DNA from: a virus
Length of the DNA: 64,000 nt
IMG/VR virus record: IMGVR_UViG_3300032092_000011
Coordinates: 45,842-109,841 of that record
Strand: one strand, 5' to 3'
The position numbers and the translations under genes were made by a program. This document shows, piece by piece, positions 17,894 to 25,813 of the stretch; the first letter of the stretch is position 1; each line of letters opens with the position of its first letter. The notes under the pieces were generated by a model that was given only the letters and a program-made list of their open reading frames with translations, was not told the origin of the DNA and did not search any database.

Positions 17894-18632
17894 TTTGCAT
17901 AGATTGTTTAAACTCGGCAAGTCTCTTTTGAAACTCAGCGAAATAGTATTTTATGTCTTTTTCTGTCAATGTGAATATCTGCGGACATTCATCAATCTCA
18001 TTAGCAATCCAAATTTCAGCGCCCATTGGTCGAATTCCAGTTCTTTCCCAAAATGCAACGAAATAGGCTGCGGCCTGTAGATAATAATCTTGAATCCAAT
18101 CATCTTTCTTAGGCTTTCGGCTATTTTTATAGTCAATAATAAGTACTCTTTGATTTATCAATCTTGAAACATTATCGACTGTTCCAGCATATCCACCACC
18201 CTTAATAGACCATAAGAATTTTTCAGCGGCTAAAACCTCTTCAATCTTATCAAAAAACTGATCATGATTGTTCCAAAACTTCATAAAGAATTTTAAGCCT
18301 TCTTCAATGAATTCTACATCAAATTTCTTGATTTCTCGATCTTTATATAAAACCTTTCTTAATTCACCTAGTCTTTCCTCTTTAGAACCCTTTATTTGCT
18401 TGTATAATTCTATAAGACGGTGCATAACAGTTCCCCTGTTTGCTGAAAGTGTTGAGATTCTATTAGCCTCTTCTTCTCCAACTCTCTGTCTCCATGAATC
18501 TAAACCAGACTGATCACTGGTTCCACCAAGAACCGTGGTTACAGACGGAAAGAGGCCAAGAATTTCTTTGCCTCTTTTGACTTGGTAAAACCTTTTACCC
18601 TTTATTTCAACTCGTTTGATTGTTTCACTCAT
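17886..18632 (-). CDS. PD-(D/E)XK nuclease (RecB/Cas4/MGME1-like), 248 aa
   Basis: RecB-family nuclease fold. The signature is RGTVMHRLIE in the N-terminal helix, then GGGYAGTVDNV (first catalytic Asp) and VLIIDYKNSRKPK (D-Y-K, catalytic Asp and Lys), then QDYYLQAAAYFVAF where the QxxxY helix usually sits. Such enzymes are 5'-3' or 3'-5' single-strand exonucleases in replication and recombination. It ends in TAG, showing that TAG is a real stop codon in this phage. Confidence 0.88.
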   Translation of the reverse strand: MSETIKRVEIKGKRFYQVKRGKEILGLFPSVTTVLGGTSDQSGLDSWRQRVGEEEANRISTLSANRGTVMHRLIELYKQIKGSKEERLGELRKVLYKDREIKKFDVEFIEEGLKFFMKFWNNHDQFFDKIEEVLAAEKFLWSIKGGGYAGTVDNVSRLINQRVLIIDYKNSRKPKKDDWIQDYYLQAAAYFVAFWERTGIRPMGAEIWIANEIDECPQIFTLTEKDIKYYFAEFQKRLAEFKQSMQNI

Positions 18633-18633
18633 A

Positions 18634-19074
18634 CTATACTATTTTGTCCCATGGTACAAACTTAACGATTGCCCAACCTGCAACAGAATATGCACTGGTC
18701 ATAAATGATGCAGTTAAAAAGGATCCAAAATTAGCATAATCAGTTTCTGGATAGAGAATCACAAGATACGAACTTGTACCTTCAATTTTACGGATATCTG
18801 GATATAAAACATCAGATAATCCATATTTCATTAAAATATTACTAATTGGACTTAAGGCTTGAATCACTAGAGATTGTTGTAGTAATTCTGGTTGTTTTAA
18901 TTCTTCGTCATCTAAATTAATAACTGCATAAACTCTACCGATCCAATCTACTCTCAATCCTTGTTCGAATAGAGTAGGCTCAATTCCTTTAACAGCCTTA
19001 TAAGCTTTAAATAATAAAATAAGTTCTTTTACAAAGTACCACCAGTACCTTACTAAATTAATTGGATTCCACAT
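18634..19074 (-). CDS. Hypothetical protein with terminal hydrophobic segments, 146 aa
   Basis: A hydrophobic N-terminal segment (VRYWWYFVKELILLF) and a C-terminal one (SFMTSAYSVAGWAIVKFV) flank a soluble middle. No family recognised. It overlaps the thioredoxin gene by 17 bases. Confidence 0.7.
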   Translation of the reverse strand: MWNPINLVRYWWYFVKELILLFKAYKAVKGIEPTLFEQGLRVDWIGRVYAVINLDDEELKQPELLQQSLVIQALSPISNILMKYGLSDVLYPDIRKIEGTSSYLVILYPETDYANFGSFLTASFMTSAYSVAGWAIVKFVPWDKIV

Positions 19075-19351
19075 ATTCTAATTTGGTTTTCAGATTTTGT
19101 AAACTCTGAACACCGTGTAAACGATCGATCGGCTCGCCATCTTTAAATATTATAATCGTAGGAATATTCCTAATATTGTATTTAGATGCCATATCAAATG
19201 CCACATCAATGTCCACGCGATGAACTTTTACTTTACTTATATACTCTTCTTCAAATTTGTTTAAAGATGGTTCTAAAGCTCTACATGGTTGGCACCACTC
19301 AGCTCCAAATTTAACAAAATGAATACCCTTGTCTTCAAATTCCTGCGTCAT
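19058..19351 (-). CDS. Thioredoxin
   Basis: 97 residues, the usual length. The active site is WCQPC (C20, C23); cis-Pro lies in NIRNIPTIIIFKDG, and the thioredoxin core VKFGAEW...VHRVDID is intact. It could reduce a phage ribonucleotide reductase outside this window or act as a processivity or folding factor. It overlaps neighbours at both ends (4 bases with the upstream gene). Confidence 0.92.
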   Translation of the reverse strand: MTQEFEDKGIHFVKFGAEWCQPCRALEPSLNKFEEEYISKVKVHRVDIDVAFDMASKYNIRNIPTIIIFKDGEPIDRLHGVQSLQNLKTKLEYVESN

Positions 19352-19677
19352 TTTATTTCTAATTTTATTTGTTTATTTGTATTGAACCATCCATTCTCTT
19401 GGTTAGCCTCATCAATTTCTCCAGATTCTAAAGATCCAGTATATTGAAGAGTAGAAGAATCATAATACACTTGATTCGGACCTTCAACCAAAAGATGAAC
19501 TGGATGTTCGTAATAAGAATCGTCATTAATAATTTCTTTAAAATTATTTGACAAATATTCTAAAAATGCCTTTTCTGTTTTTCCTTTAAATTCTGGAAAA
19601 TCAACTGAATCTAATTCTACTGGCAATGTTGTTACTTTAATAACGCGTTCTTGCGTTCTTCTTACTGTTAACTTCAT
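19348..19677 (-). CDS. Hypothetical protein, 109 aa
   Basis: No family recognised. Basic N-terminus (MKLTVRRTQERVIKV), acidic centre. The stop overlaps the thioredoxin start as ATGA-type coupling. Confidence 0.7.
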   Translation of the reverse strand: MKLTVRRTQERVIKVTTLPVELDSVDFPEFKGKTEKAFLEYLSNNFKEIINDDSYYEHPVHLLVEGPNQVYYDSSTLQYTGSLESGEIDEANQENGWFNTNKQIKLEIK

Positions 19678-19680
19678 AGA

Positions 19681-19848
19681 TTATTTATTTGGTGTAAAAA
19701 ACCATAGCAGAAGGTATGGTGCGCCTAATCCTGGAATAAAAACAAATGCAAATCTCCAAAAAATAGGATCAATACTAGTGTATTCACCTAAACCCTCACA
19801 TACTCCACCGATATAACCATCCTTTGAATTTCTATAAAATTTGCGCAT
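19681..19848 (-). CDS. PspC-domain peptide, 55 aa
   Basis: A short frame with RKFYRNSKDGYIGGVCEGLG, then a hydrophobic helix ending LLLWFFTP. GGVCgGLaeYfgiDp-type sequence followed by a membrane helix is the PspC signature. Host PspC proteins sense envelope stress, so a minimal phage copy could titrate or mimic that signalling. ATG 19848 overlaps the next gene by 17 bases. Confidence 0.82.
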   Translation of the reverse strand: MRKFYRNSKDGYIGGVCEGLGEYTSIDPIFWRFAFVFIPGLGAPYLLLWFFTPNK

Positions 19849-20092
19849 ATTTAACTATAACTAAAATTATTACTATTATCATAATTGCTATGAAAGAATA
19901 AGCTCCCATTTTTTCAAAAAACTCAACTTGATCCTTTCTTCGACCTTGGTAATCTCTAGAATATTGAAATCTTTCAATATCTTCTACTGCCTTTTTCTTA
20001 CATTTTGGATTTTCACAAAGATAGATTTCTCCAAGGTCTGGTTCAAAACCTATTTTCTTAACGGCTTTTTTATTACAATTAAAGCATTCCAT
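19832..20092 (-). CDS. Zinc-finger protein with C-terminal membrane helix, 86 aa
   Basis: CFNCNKK near the start and CENPKCKKK around residue 30 form a four-Cys zinc site. A hydrophobic segment near residues 66-84 (IAIMIIVIILVIV) anchors it. Function unknown. Confidence 0.7.
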   Translation of the reverse strand: MECFNCNKKAVKKIGFEPDLGEIYLCENPKCKKKAVEDIERFQYSRDYQGRRKDQVEFFEKMGAYSFIAIMIIVIILVIVKYAQIL

Positions 20093-20102
20093 ATTATTAT
20101 TG

Positions 20103-20315
20103 TTAGTAAACTATAAAATCTTTAAATTCTTCTCCATACTTTTCAAGATAAAACTTTTTAAAAGCTTTTTCATAAAGAAAAGCTTTAGCTTGATGTGGTG
20201 GTAGCGGATTTTTAATTAATTCATTAGTAACATAACTTTGGACTTCTTGATGAATTCCATAGTTATATGCTTGGAATAGAATTGCTTCTATATGTTTTCC
20301 ATCATTAATTGGCAT
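20103..20315 (-). CDS. Hypothetical protein, 70 aa
   Basis: ATG 20315 (MPINDGKHIEAI) is preferred because it gives a short overlap with the upstream gene; an ATG at 20345 would add ten residues. Helical, no family recognised. Confidence 0.6.
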   Translation of the reverse strand: MPINDGKHIEAILFQAYNYGIHQEVQSYVTNELIKNPLPPHQAKAFLYEKAFKKFYLEKYGEEFKDFIVY

Positions 20316-20496
20316 CGCGCATTTTTTGTTTTTGTTTAATAACATGCTCTTTCAATTTTCCAGTCCATTCATGGAATTTTTCAATTGCATTATTACTATT
20401 TACTTGAACACATTTAAAAGTTTCGCCATCCTTTCTAATGAGAATTAAATCATCAGATAGTTCAATTTGGTAGCCGAGTTCGAGATTGTTAACCAT
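20305..20496 (-). CDS. Hypothetical protein, 63 aa
   Basis: Small beta-then-helix protein (LGYQIELSDDLILIRKDGET). No family recognised. It overlaps the next gene by 11 bases. Confidence 0.6.
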   Translation of the reverse strand: MVNNLELGYQIELSDDLILIRKDGETFKCVQVNSNNAIEKFHEWTGKLKEHVIKQKQKMRDAN

Positions 20497-20535
20497 ACTT
20501 ATTTTATTTTAAATTTTGATTTTGTTTACTAAAAA

Positions 20536-20817
20536 TTAAATAGCTTCAGTCAAGCTAAGTGGAGCAGAAATAAGACTAATTTTACCATCTTCTCTTAAAT
20601 GTACTTTAGTGCGGTTGATTTTGACAACTTTAAAGGTTTTACCAGCAGCTTGCGGATGGTTTACTTTAACAGTCATACCAACTTCAAGAGAACGTTTAAC
20701 CATACGAGCATCTTGGCGGCGGCGCATTTTAATAATGTCAATAAGATCTGCATTTAACTGTGAAAGTTCGGCAGTAGAAAGGGTGTTGATTTGAGAAAGG
20801 ATTTGTGAGTAGTTCAT
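20536..20817 (-). CDS. Small protein with SH3/KOW-like C-terminal part, 93 aa
   Basis: The N-terminal helix (QILSQINTLSTAELSQL) is followed by basic residues and a beta-barrel-like segment LEVGMTVKVNHPQAAGKTFK typical of SH3-like or KOW folds that bind nucleic acid or ribosomes. Its own early-type promoter lies 24 bases upstream. Confidence 0.65.
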   Translation of the reverse strand: MNYSQILSQINTLSTAELSQLNADLIDIIKMRRRQDARMVKRSLEVGMTVKVNHPQAAGKTFKVVKINRTKVHLREDGKISLISAPLSLTEAI

Positions 20818-20841
20818 TTTGTTATTGTTTTAATTAATGAT

Positions 20842-20877
20842 ATGTAAATATAACTATAATTTTTCAAACGGTAAAAC
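20842..20877 (-). promoter_or_regulatory. Early/middle-type promoter
   Basis: GTTTTACCGTTTG then ATAGTTATATTTACAT on the minus strand, 24 bases before ATG 20817. Confidence 0.65.
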
Positions 20878-20900
20878 TTTTTTCAAAAAAGTTATTAACA

Positions 20901-21332
20901 TTATGCAGCTTGTTTCTGCAAAGACTTTCTCCAATAAGGTAACAATTTATCATGAATGGACTTACCAGCAGAAGAATAGGTAGAAATACCTAATTTCCAA
21001 AGATAGAAATCAATATCCCAACCGCTATCAACAACACCAGCATCAGCCAACCAACGAAGAGCTGTACGTTCATTACCAGCTCCTAAAGCAATGGTCTTTT
21101 TAACAGACTCGTTAAAAGCTTCAACAGCTTTAGCTTCGGCTACAGCTTCAGCTTCAGCATTCTCTTTGCATACTTCAGCAAAACGAGCAAAATCAGCCTC
21201 AAGATCCTCTAAGGACATAGAATCATAATCGATACCACGGGGACGAAAACCATAAGCATCTTTATGGAAGTCAGAATAGATTTGAATCATTTCTTCACGT
21301 GGAGTAAGTTTTGTAAGTTCTGAAGTTGTCAT
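20901..21332 (-). CDS. Conserved phage hypothetical protein, 143 aa
   Basis: It starts with TPREEMIQIYSDFHKDAYGF, a sequence type common at the N-terminus of small phage proteins of unknown function, followed by an Ala/Glu-rich helix and a C-terminal globular part. It is monocistronic behind an early-type promoter. Confidence 0.7.
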   Translation of the reverse strand: MTTSELTKLTPREEMIQIYSDFHKDAYGFRPRGIDYDSMSLEDLEADFARFAEVCKENAEAEAVAEAKAVEAFNESVKKTIALGAGNERTALRWLADAGVVDSGWDIDFYLWKLGISTYSSAGKSIHDKLLPYWRKSLQKQAA

Positions 21333-21354
21333 AATGTTATTGTTAATTTGTTAT

Positions 21355-21390
21355 ATGTAAATATAAACAATTTTCTCCAAACGGTAAAAC
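21355..21390 (-). promoter_or_regulatory. Early/middle-type promoter
   Basis: GTTTTACCGTTTGG then TTGTTTATATTTACAT on the minus strand, 22 bases before ATG 21332. This is the best-conserved copy. Confidence 0.72.
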
Positions 21391-21405
21391 TTTTTCACTT
21401 TATTT

Positions 21406-22008
21406 TTAAAAATTTTTTAAAAAATTTATAGGTTCTTGACGACCAATATTATAGGATGGAATATTAACCTCTTCTCGTTCAGGATGCCATTGAACCCCCA
21501 TGATAGTTTTATCAGGATTAATAAATCCTTCTACTGTGTAATCTAATGAATAATGTGATGGTATCAATTTTCGACCGATAATTGCACAGTGTTGATGGTG
21601 TCTAGAATTTACAATGAATGTCTCTCCATTCTTAATATTCTTTACCCAATGAAATTGAGATAATCTTTCATTATGGCATTCATCATCAGCAAATTGATCG
21701 ATTAGATGGTTTTCTAAAACTCGTTCATTTAAGTTTTCTACAGTTCCACCAAAATGTATGTTGATAAGTTGCATGCCTCGACAAATACCTAAAACTTTAT
21801 ATCCTCCTTCGATTGCTTGTTTTAGCCATTCAAACTCTAATTCGTCTCTAACTTTATTAATTCCAATATCTGGCCCACCAGACAAAATTAGGGTCCCATC
21901 AACTTTATCTCCAGCTGATAGGACCCTGTATTCAATTTTGTTTGCAGCCAACCATTCAATATAATTCTTAAGTTCAATAATTCCTTTAGGTGGTGCGATA
22001 TTTACCAT
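21406..22008 (-). CDS. Class I glutamine amidotransferase-like (peptidase C26) hydrolase, 200 aa
   Basis: The nucleophile elbow is VLGICRGMQLINI (Cys76); the His/Glu pair lies in GVQWHPERE near residue 175, and the oxyanion region is LSGGPDIG. This matches gamma-glutamyl-GABA hydrolase / PuuD-like proteins or a stand-alone amidotransferase. Substrate unknown; it might act in nucleotide or amino-group metabolism or in modified-base synthesis. Confidence 0.85.
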   Translation of the reverse strand: MVNIAPPKGIIELKNYIEWLAANKIEYRVLSAGDKVDGTLILSGGPDIGINKVRDELEFEWLKQAIEGGYKVLGICRGMQLINIHFGGTVENLNERVLENHLIDQFADDECHNERLSQFHWVKNIKNGETFIVNSRHHQHCAIIGRKLIPSHYSLDYTVEGFINPDKTIMGVQWHPEREEVNIPSYNIGRQEPINFLKNF

Positions 22009-22012
22009 GGTT

Positions 22013-22240
22013 CTACTTTTTCCAAGTTAATTTACCATCAACATGAATTTCTAAAATCTTAGATGCATCCTGTGAATTTAGAAGTGTGTTGACATATTTA
22101 CTAGGATATTTAATCTTATCATAATCAACCGCATGTGTTTCAAATATAACCCTGACGACTGAACCGCCTGGTTTGACTGAAAGATGATTAGTTCTCATCT
22201 CATCAGTTGGTTGATATAATTTTTTAAACTGTTCGTCCAT
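22013..22240 (-). CDS. Hypothetical protein, 75 aa
   Basis: No family recognised. It overlaps the DNA ligase stop by 17 bases and ends 5 bases before the amidotransferase start, so it is within the ligase operon. Confidence 0.65.
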   Translation of the reverse strand: MDEQFKKLYQPTDEMRTNHLSVKPGGSVVRVIFETHAVDYDKIKYPSKYVNTLLNSQDASKILEIHVDGKLTWKK

Positions 22241-23528
22241 TTTCGTATACGTGTTTTATAACTGGGAATCGAAGTGAATAACCACCATTTTGGTTTTGGC
22301 TCTCTTCAAAATACTGAACTGTGATTGTTTTACCAATGATTTCTCCAGGACTTGTGTAATAATGTCTACGTTGTTCTTGACTAAATCCACTACCAACCTG
22401 AACTCGACAACCTTTATGTTCAATTACAACATTTCGCAACATGATTTCTTCAACCTCTTTACCATCAACAATTACTCGGTGAGGACCCATATCAACATCA
22501 ACAACAACGTATTCTTCATCAAAGAATTGTTTAACTTTCATAATATCGTTGCTACGTTTTCCTTGGTATGCTGCATCTTTACGGAGCATTAAGCCTTCCC
22601 ATTTGTTTTGAGTTGCAACTGCAAGGTGTTGTTGAAATTCTTCTTCAGTATCAACTTTAACTTGCTCAAGTGGAGTAACAAAATCTAGTTCTCCAGCATA
22701 ATTTTCAAACCAAGCTTTCATATTTGCTTGGCGTTCACTAAAAGTACGAACTGAAGATTGTGAACTAAATTCGCCAATCGTTAGCATATCAAATACAACA
22801 AATCTTGGTCGACGAATGGTATGATTTTTGCGTTTGATTTCCTTCATGATACCTTGGAAATCTTCATTTCCGTTCTCATCCATGATACAAATTTCACCAT
22901 CAAGAACCAAACTTTGTGGAATTCGACTTAATTCTTGTTGAATAACTCCAAGGGTTTCGAATTCATTTCCAGCGCGTGAGTAGAATTTTACTTCTCCGTT
23001 AGGCTGCATAATACAAATACAACGACAACCATCTAATTTACGACTTACGAACCACCTGTCTGACCACTTTACTTTCTTCTTTGTATCATTATTATAAGTC
23101 GCAGCTAGTGCAACCTCGAATGTCGGAATACATCCAGGAATCACTTTATTAATCATTGATGTAGTTGATCGAGTTTTAAGGTTTCGATCAAGAATCATCC
23201 AAATTATCTCTTCGAATTCAGCATTTTCGCTAACAAACGTATTAACAGCTTGAATGGCGGAGTGGCCAGTGATATTACGATCACAGAGATCATCCAAAAG
23301 ACTAAAAATATTAGTATAGTTGTTTTGTAGACCACGTAGGTCGTTGCGTTTTTGACAATTTTTTGAAGTGACATAATATTGTTTAAAAGGCGAGTAAGTA
23401 TACTCTAGAGCCTTAACAACTTCAGGATATTGAGAAAACTCTTTAATAACTGCAAGTTTGTCAGTGTTAGAGTTTGTCTGGTTTGATTTGTTTACAAAGT
23501 CCTGTAGTAGTTGTAACGTTTTTTCCAT
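22224..23528 (-). CDS. ATP-dependent DNA ligase
   Basis: 434 residues from ATG 23528; an in-frame TTG further up is ignored. Motif I is RKLDGCRC with nucleotidyl-acceptor Lys164. Downstream nucleotidyltransferase motifs are visible (LVLDGEICI, RPRFVVFDML, EGLMLRK, and a VKQF-type motif V), followed by an OB-fold that includes RVQVGSGFS. It would seal nicks in phage replication and repair. The gene opens the operon behind an early-type promoter fused to a terminator. Confidence 0.93.
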   Translation of the reverse strand: MEKTLQLLQDFVNKSNQTNSNTDKLAVIKEFSQYPEVVKALEYTYSPFKQYYVTSKNCQKRNDLRGLQNNYTNIFSLLDDLCDRNITGHSAIQAVNTFVSENAEFEEIIWMILDRNLKTRSTTSMINKVIPGCIPTFEVALAATYNNDTKKKVKWSDRWFVSRKLDGCRCICIMQPNGEVKFYSRAGNEFETLGVIQQELSRIPQSLVLDGEICIMDENGNEDFQGIMKEIKRKNHTIRRPRFVVFDMLTIGEFSSQSSVRTFSERQANMKAWFENYAGELDFVTPLEQVKVDTEEEFQQHLAVATQNKWEGLMLRKDAAYQGKRSNDIMKVKQFFDEEYVVVDVDMGPHRVIVDGKEVEEIMLRNVVIEHKGCRVQVGSGFSQEQRRHYYTSPGEIIGKTITVQYFEESQNQNGGYSLRFPVIKHVYENGRTV

Positions 23529-23567
23529 ATTTATTTTATTTGATAATTTCAATTTGTTTAATTTGAT

Positions 23568-23583
23568 ATGTAAATATAAACAA
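23568..23583 (-). promoter_or_regulatory. Early/middle-type promoter directly after a terminator
   Basis: TTGTTTATATTTACAT, 39 bases before ATG 23528. The terminator U-run runs straight into the promoter. Confidence 0.7.
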
Positions 23584-23587
23584 AAAA

Positions 23588-23609
23588 CCCGACATAAAAA
23601 AATGTCGGG
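23588..23609 (-). terminator. Rho-independent terminator (CCCGACAT hairpin)
   Basis: CCCGACAT / ATGTCGGG stem followed by TTTTTTG on the minus strand. It ends the block of five targeted genes 25803-23637. A twin copy with the same stem lies at 62739. Confidence 0.85.
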
Positions 23610-23636
23610 TGAAATATTTTCAAAAAGTTATTAACA

Positions 23637-23864
23637 TTATGCCTTTAAGTACTTCTCAGGTTCTCTAATAATATATTCTTCGGAGCTACCTTCAAATCGG
23701 CCAAAAATCTTGTTTCCTTCGATTTTAGTGATTTCTACCGGCTTTACAACTTTAATATTCTCTTTAGCCTTAGGATCCCATTCCATACCGTGCCAATTAT
23801 AAGTTTTACCAACCTTAAATTTACCTTCATTAATGAAGCTTTCAAATAGTCTAACCTTTTTCAT
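23637..23864 (-). CDS. Small protein with capsid-targeting-like N-terminus, 75 aa
   Basis: It begins MKKVRLFESFINEG; the predicted cut after E13 leaves ~62 residues. The remainder is a small beta-rich module (YNWHGMEWDPKAKENIKVV) of unknown family. Last gene of a five-gene targeted block. Confidence 0.8.
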   Translation of the reverse strand: MKKVRLFESFINEGKFKVGKTYNWHGMEWDPKAKENIKVVKPVEITKIEGNKIFGRFEGSSEEYIIREPEKYLKA

Positions 23865-23865
23865 A

Positions 23866-24105
23866 TTAATCTTTTAATGATAAAATTTTCATGTCCAATT
23901 GTAACATTTGATTCTTTAAATGATTCTTTTGGATCTTTAATTGTGTGATTGCCATTTTAACTGGGTCTGGATCTTCATCCTTTCCCATATCTCTTAATGA
24001 TTGTTCTAAATCTTGAAGTTGACTTCTAACATCTGTTATCTTTTGAGATAATTCAGATCTATCATTCTCAAGTATAAATTCCTCAAATAATCTAACAGAT
24101 TTCAT
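23866..24105 (-). CDS. Small coiled-coil protein with capsid-targeting-like N-terminus, 79 aa
   Basis: It begins MKSVRLFEEFILEN. After the predicted cut (I-L-E) the chain is a two-helix coiled coil (LSQKITDVRSQLQDLEQSLR). Its start overlaps the upstream stop by one base. Confidence 0.8.
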   Translation of the reverse strand: MKSVRLFEEFILENDRSELSQKITDVRSQLQDLEQSLRDMGKDEDPDPVKMAITQLKIQKNHLKNQMLQLDMKILSLKD

Positions 24106-24665
24106 TAAATCTCTAATTTAATTTTTTCGCCATTTGGTTGACTATAAACTATATATTCTGGATTAACTTGAAATTCCGTACCCTTTAACATATCAACATA
24201 TTTCTGACCAAGACCCTTTTTAATATATGCGATTGTCATGTGTGGATGGTAATCAGGATATGAGTTAGTATGTGGTAATTTACAAAGTGCATCATTACAA
24301 GCATGCAAGAAGTTATTGCCTTCTTCCGTATAACCAACATCAAATTTTAAAACATCATATTGATTTTCAAAAAGAGATGCATTATGTAATTTTAATTTGT
24401 CATATTGAAATTGACTAACAATTTCTTTAATATCATCAACCGTTACTTCTTTGTGTAAACCGTATAAAAGTGTACAATGTGGCTCATCTTCTAAACCATA
24501 AGTTCTGTCTTCATCTTCGGTATAAAGATGATCTGGATTTATTGCGTCATGAATTTTATTAATTTGAGAAAAACCAAAATATAACATAACACAACCATAG
24601 TCATAAGAATCTCCTTTCTTTTCATCGATTGCGATGAATTCTTCAAATAATTTTATATGTTTCAT
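24105..24665 (-). CDS. 2H phosphoesterase (LigT-like) with capsid-targeting-like N-terminus, 186 aa
   Basis: It begins MKHIKLFEEFIAIDE; the likely cut is after I-D-E at residue 15. The two H-x-T motifs that define the 2H family are present: PHCTLLYG (H63, T65) and HPHMTIAYI (H142, T144). Members open 2',3'-cyclic phosphates or cut cyclic and 2'-5' oligonucleotides; the T4 anti-CBASS protein Acb1 is in this superfamily. Together with the leader this suggests a pre-packaged enzyme against a nucleotide-signal defence or for RNA repair. Both roles are inferred. Confidence 0.87.
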   Translation of the reverse strand: MKHIKLFEEFIAIDEKKGDSYDYGCVMLYFGFSQINKIHDAINPDHLYTEDEDRTYGLEDEPHCTLLYGLHKEVTVDDIKEIVSQFQYDKLKLHNASLFENQYDVLKFDVGYTEEGNNFLHACNDALCKLPHTNSYPDYHPHMTIAYIKKGLGQKYVDMLKGTEFQVNPEYIVYSQPNGEKIKLEI

Positions 24666-25066
24666 ATCTTTACAAGATTTACTTTAATTTTAGTTTCACC
24701 AAGAGCCCATGCCGTCATTAATCGATGGTGACCATCATAGATTGATATTCCATCTGAAAATTGAACTACATTAATTATTGGTAATTTACCAGGCTCAGCA
24801 ATCATTCTTTTTACTTTATTGGCCTGAATATTTGGTTGAGTTATTTGAATATCTTTTACATTTACTGATTTAACTTTTGCATCTTTTTGGTTAGATTCAA
24901 ATGCCTCAATCACTTCACTCCAAGTATGCTTGCTTTTATCAAAAACACCATCAATTTTTTTGGCATCTTCAAAGGTTGCACCCTTTGGCAAATCATCAAT
25001 TTTTTGATTTGCTAATTCAACCTTTGATTCGTTAATAAATTGCTCAAATAACCTTACGAATTTCAT
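24662..25066 (-). CDS. ParB/sulfiredoxin-fold protein with capsid-targeting-like N-terminus, 134 aa
   Basis: It begins MKFVRLFEQFINES. The C-terminal ~75 residues form a ParB-like nuclease/CTPase-fold domain with the hallmark ISIYDGHHRLMTAWALG. Such domains bind nucleotides or nick DNA. The N-terminal part is a helical linker. It overlaps neighbours by 1 and 4 bases in the targeted block. Confidence 0.82.
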   Translation of the reverse strand: MKFVRLFEQFINESKVELANQKIDDLPKGATFEDAKKIDGVFDKSKHTWSEVIEAFESNQKDAKVKSVNVKDIQITQPNIQANKVKRMIAEPGKLPIINVVQFSDGISIYDGHHRLMTAWALGETKIKVNLVKI

Positions 25067-25803
25067 TATTTCTTTGGTTCTTTTTTATCATAATATTCCC
25101 AAACCTCATCTAATTGTTTAGGATCTACTAACCAACTTTCCCACCAGCCACCTCCAACTTCTTCAACAAGAGATCCGTCTTTTAATTTACGATATTCTTT
25201 CTCGTGAACTGTAATTTTAAAAGTTTTAGGTATAAATGGTAATGATTTAATATATTGAAATGAACCGACCTTTTCATCACTGCCTTCGGTGATAGAAACG
25301 CCATTTCCAGTAAATCCATAATCTTTTCCTTCAGGTACAAATACGATTGCATTCAGATAGTAAGGTTTACCATCTTTACCCTGTTTAAATACAGAACTAA
25401 GTCTTTTATTTTGAAATGTTCCAGTTCCTTCTTCAGCATCTTCATAAACTGAGCAATCTGACCATTCATCATCAGTACATTCAATACCTTCACCAAGAGG
25501 CTCTTGTGCCAACATCTTTTTAATAGTATCAACAATTGCTCCAGCCGTAAAAGGCGCTGAAGCTCCAGATTGACCTGATTGTCCAAATTTATCAACAAGT
25601 GCTTCAATTTCTGGTACAAATTCGGCTATTAAAAGATTTTTACCTTCTTTTTCTGCTTTATCTAAAAGTCTCTTTAATTCAGGATATTTAGATTCATTAA
25701 GAGATTCAACTTGAATCATCTTAATTCCTTCATGCAGAACTTTAACCAATTCCATCCTAATAGAATCCGTTAAAAACTCTTCAAATAATTTTATCTTTTT
25801 CAT
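25066..25803 (-). CDS. Putative internal head protein with capsid-targeting-like N-terminus, 245 aa
   Basis: It begins MKKIKLFEEFLTDS, where the usual Glu of the cut site is Asp. A canonical site SLNES lies at residues ~33-38, which may be the true cut. The body is acidic and beta-rich near the C-terminus, with VEEVGGGWWESWLVDP. No enzyme family recognised. First gene of the five-gene block. Confidence 0.78.
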   Translation of the reverse strand: MKKIKLFEEFLTDSIRMELVKVLHEGIKMIQVESLNESKYPELKRLLDKAEKEGKNLLIAEFVPEIEALVDKFGQSGQSGASAPFTAGAIVDTIKKMLAQEPLGEGIECTDDEWSDCSVYEDAEEGTGTFQNKRLSSVFKQGKDGKPYYLNAIVFVPEGKDYGFTGNGVSITEGSDEKVGSFQYIKSLPFIPKTFKITVHEKEYRKLKDGSLVEEVGGGWWESWLVDPKQLDEVWEYYDKKEPKK

Positions 25804-25813
25804 ATACTATATA

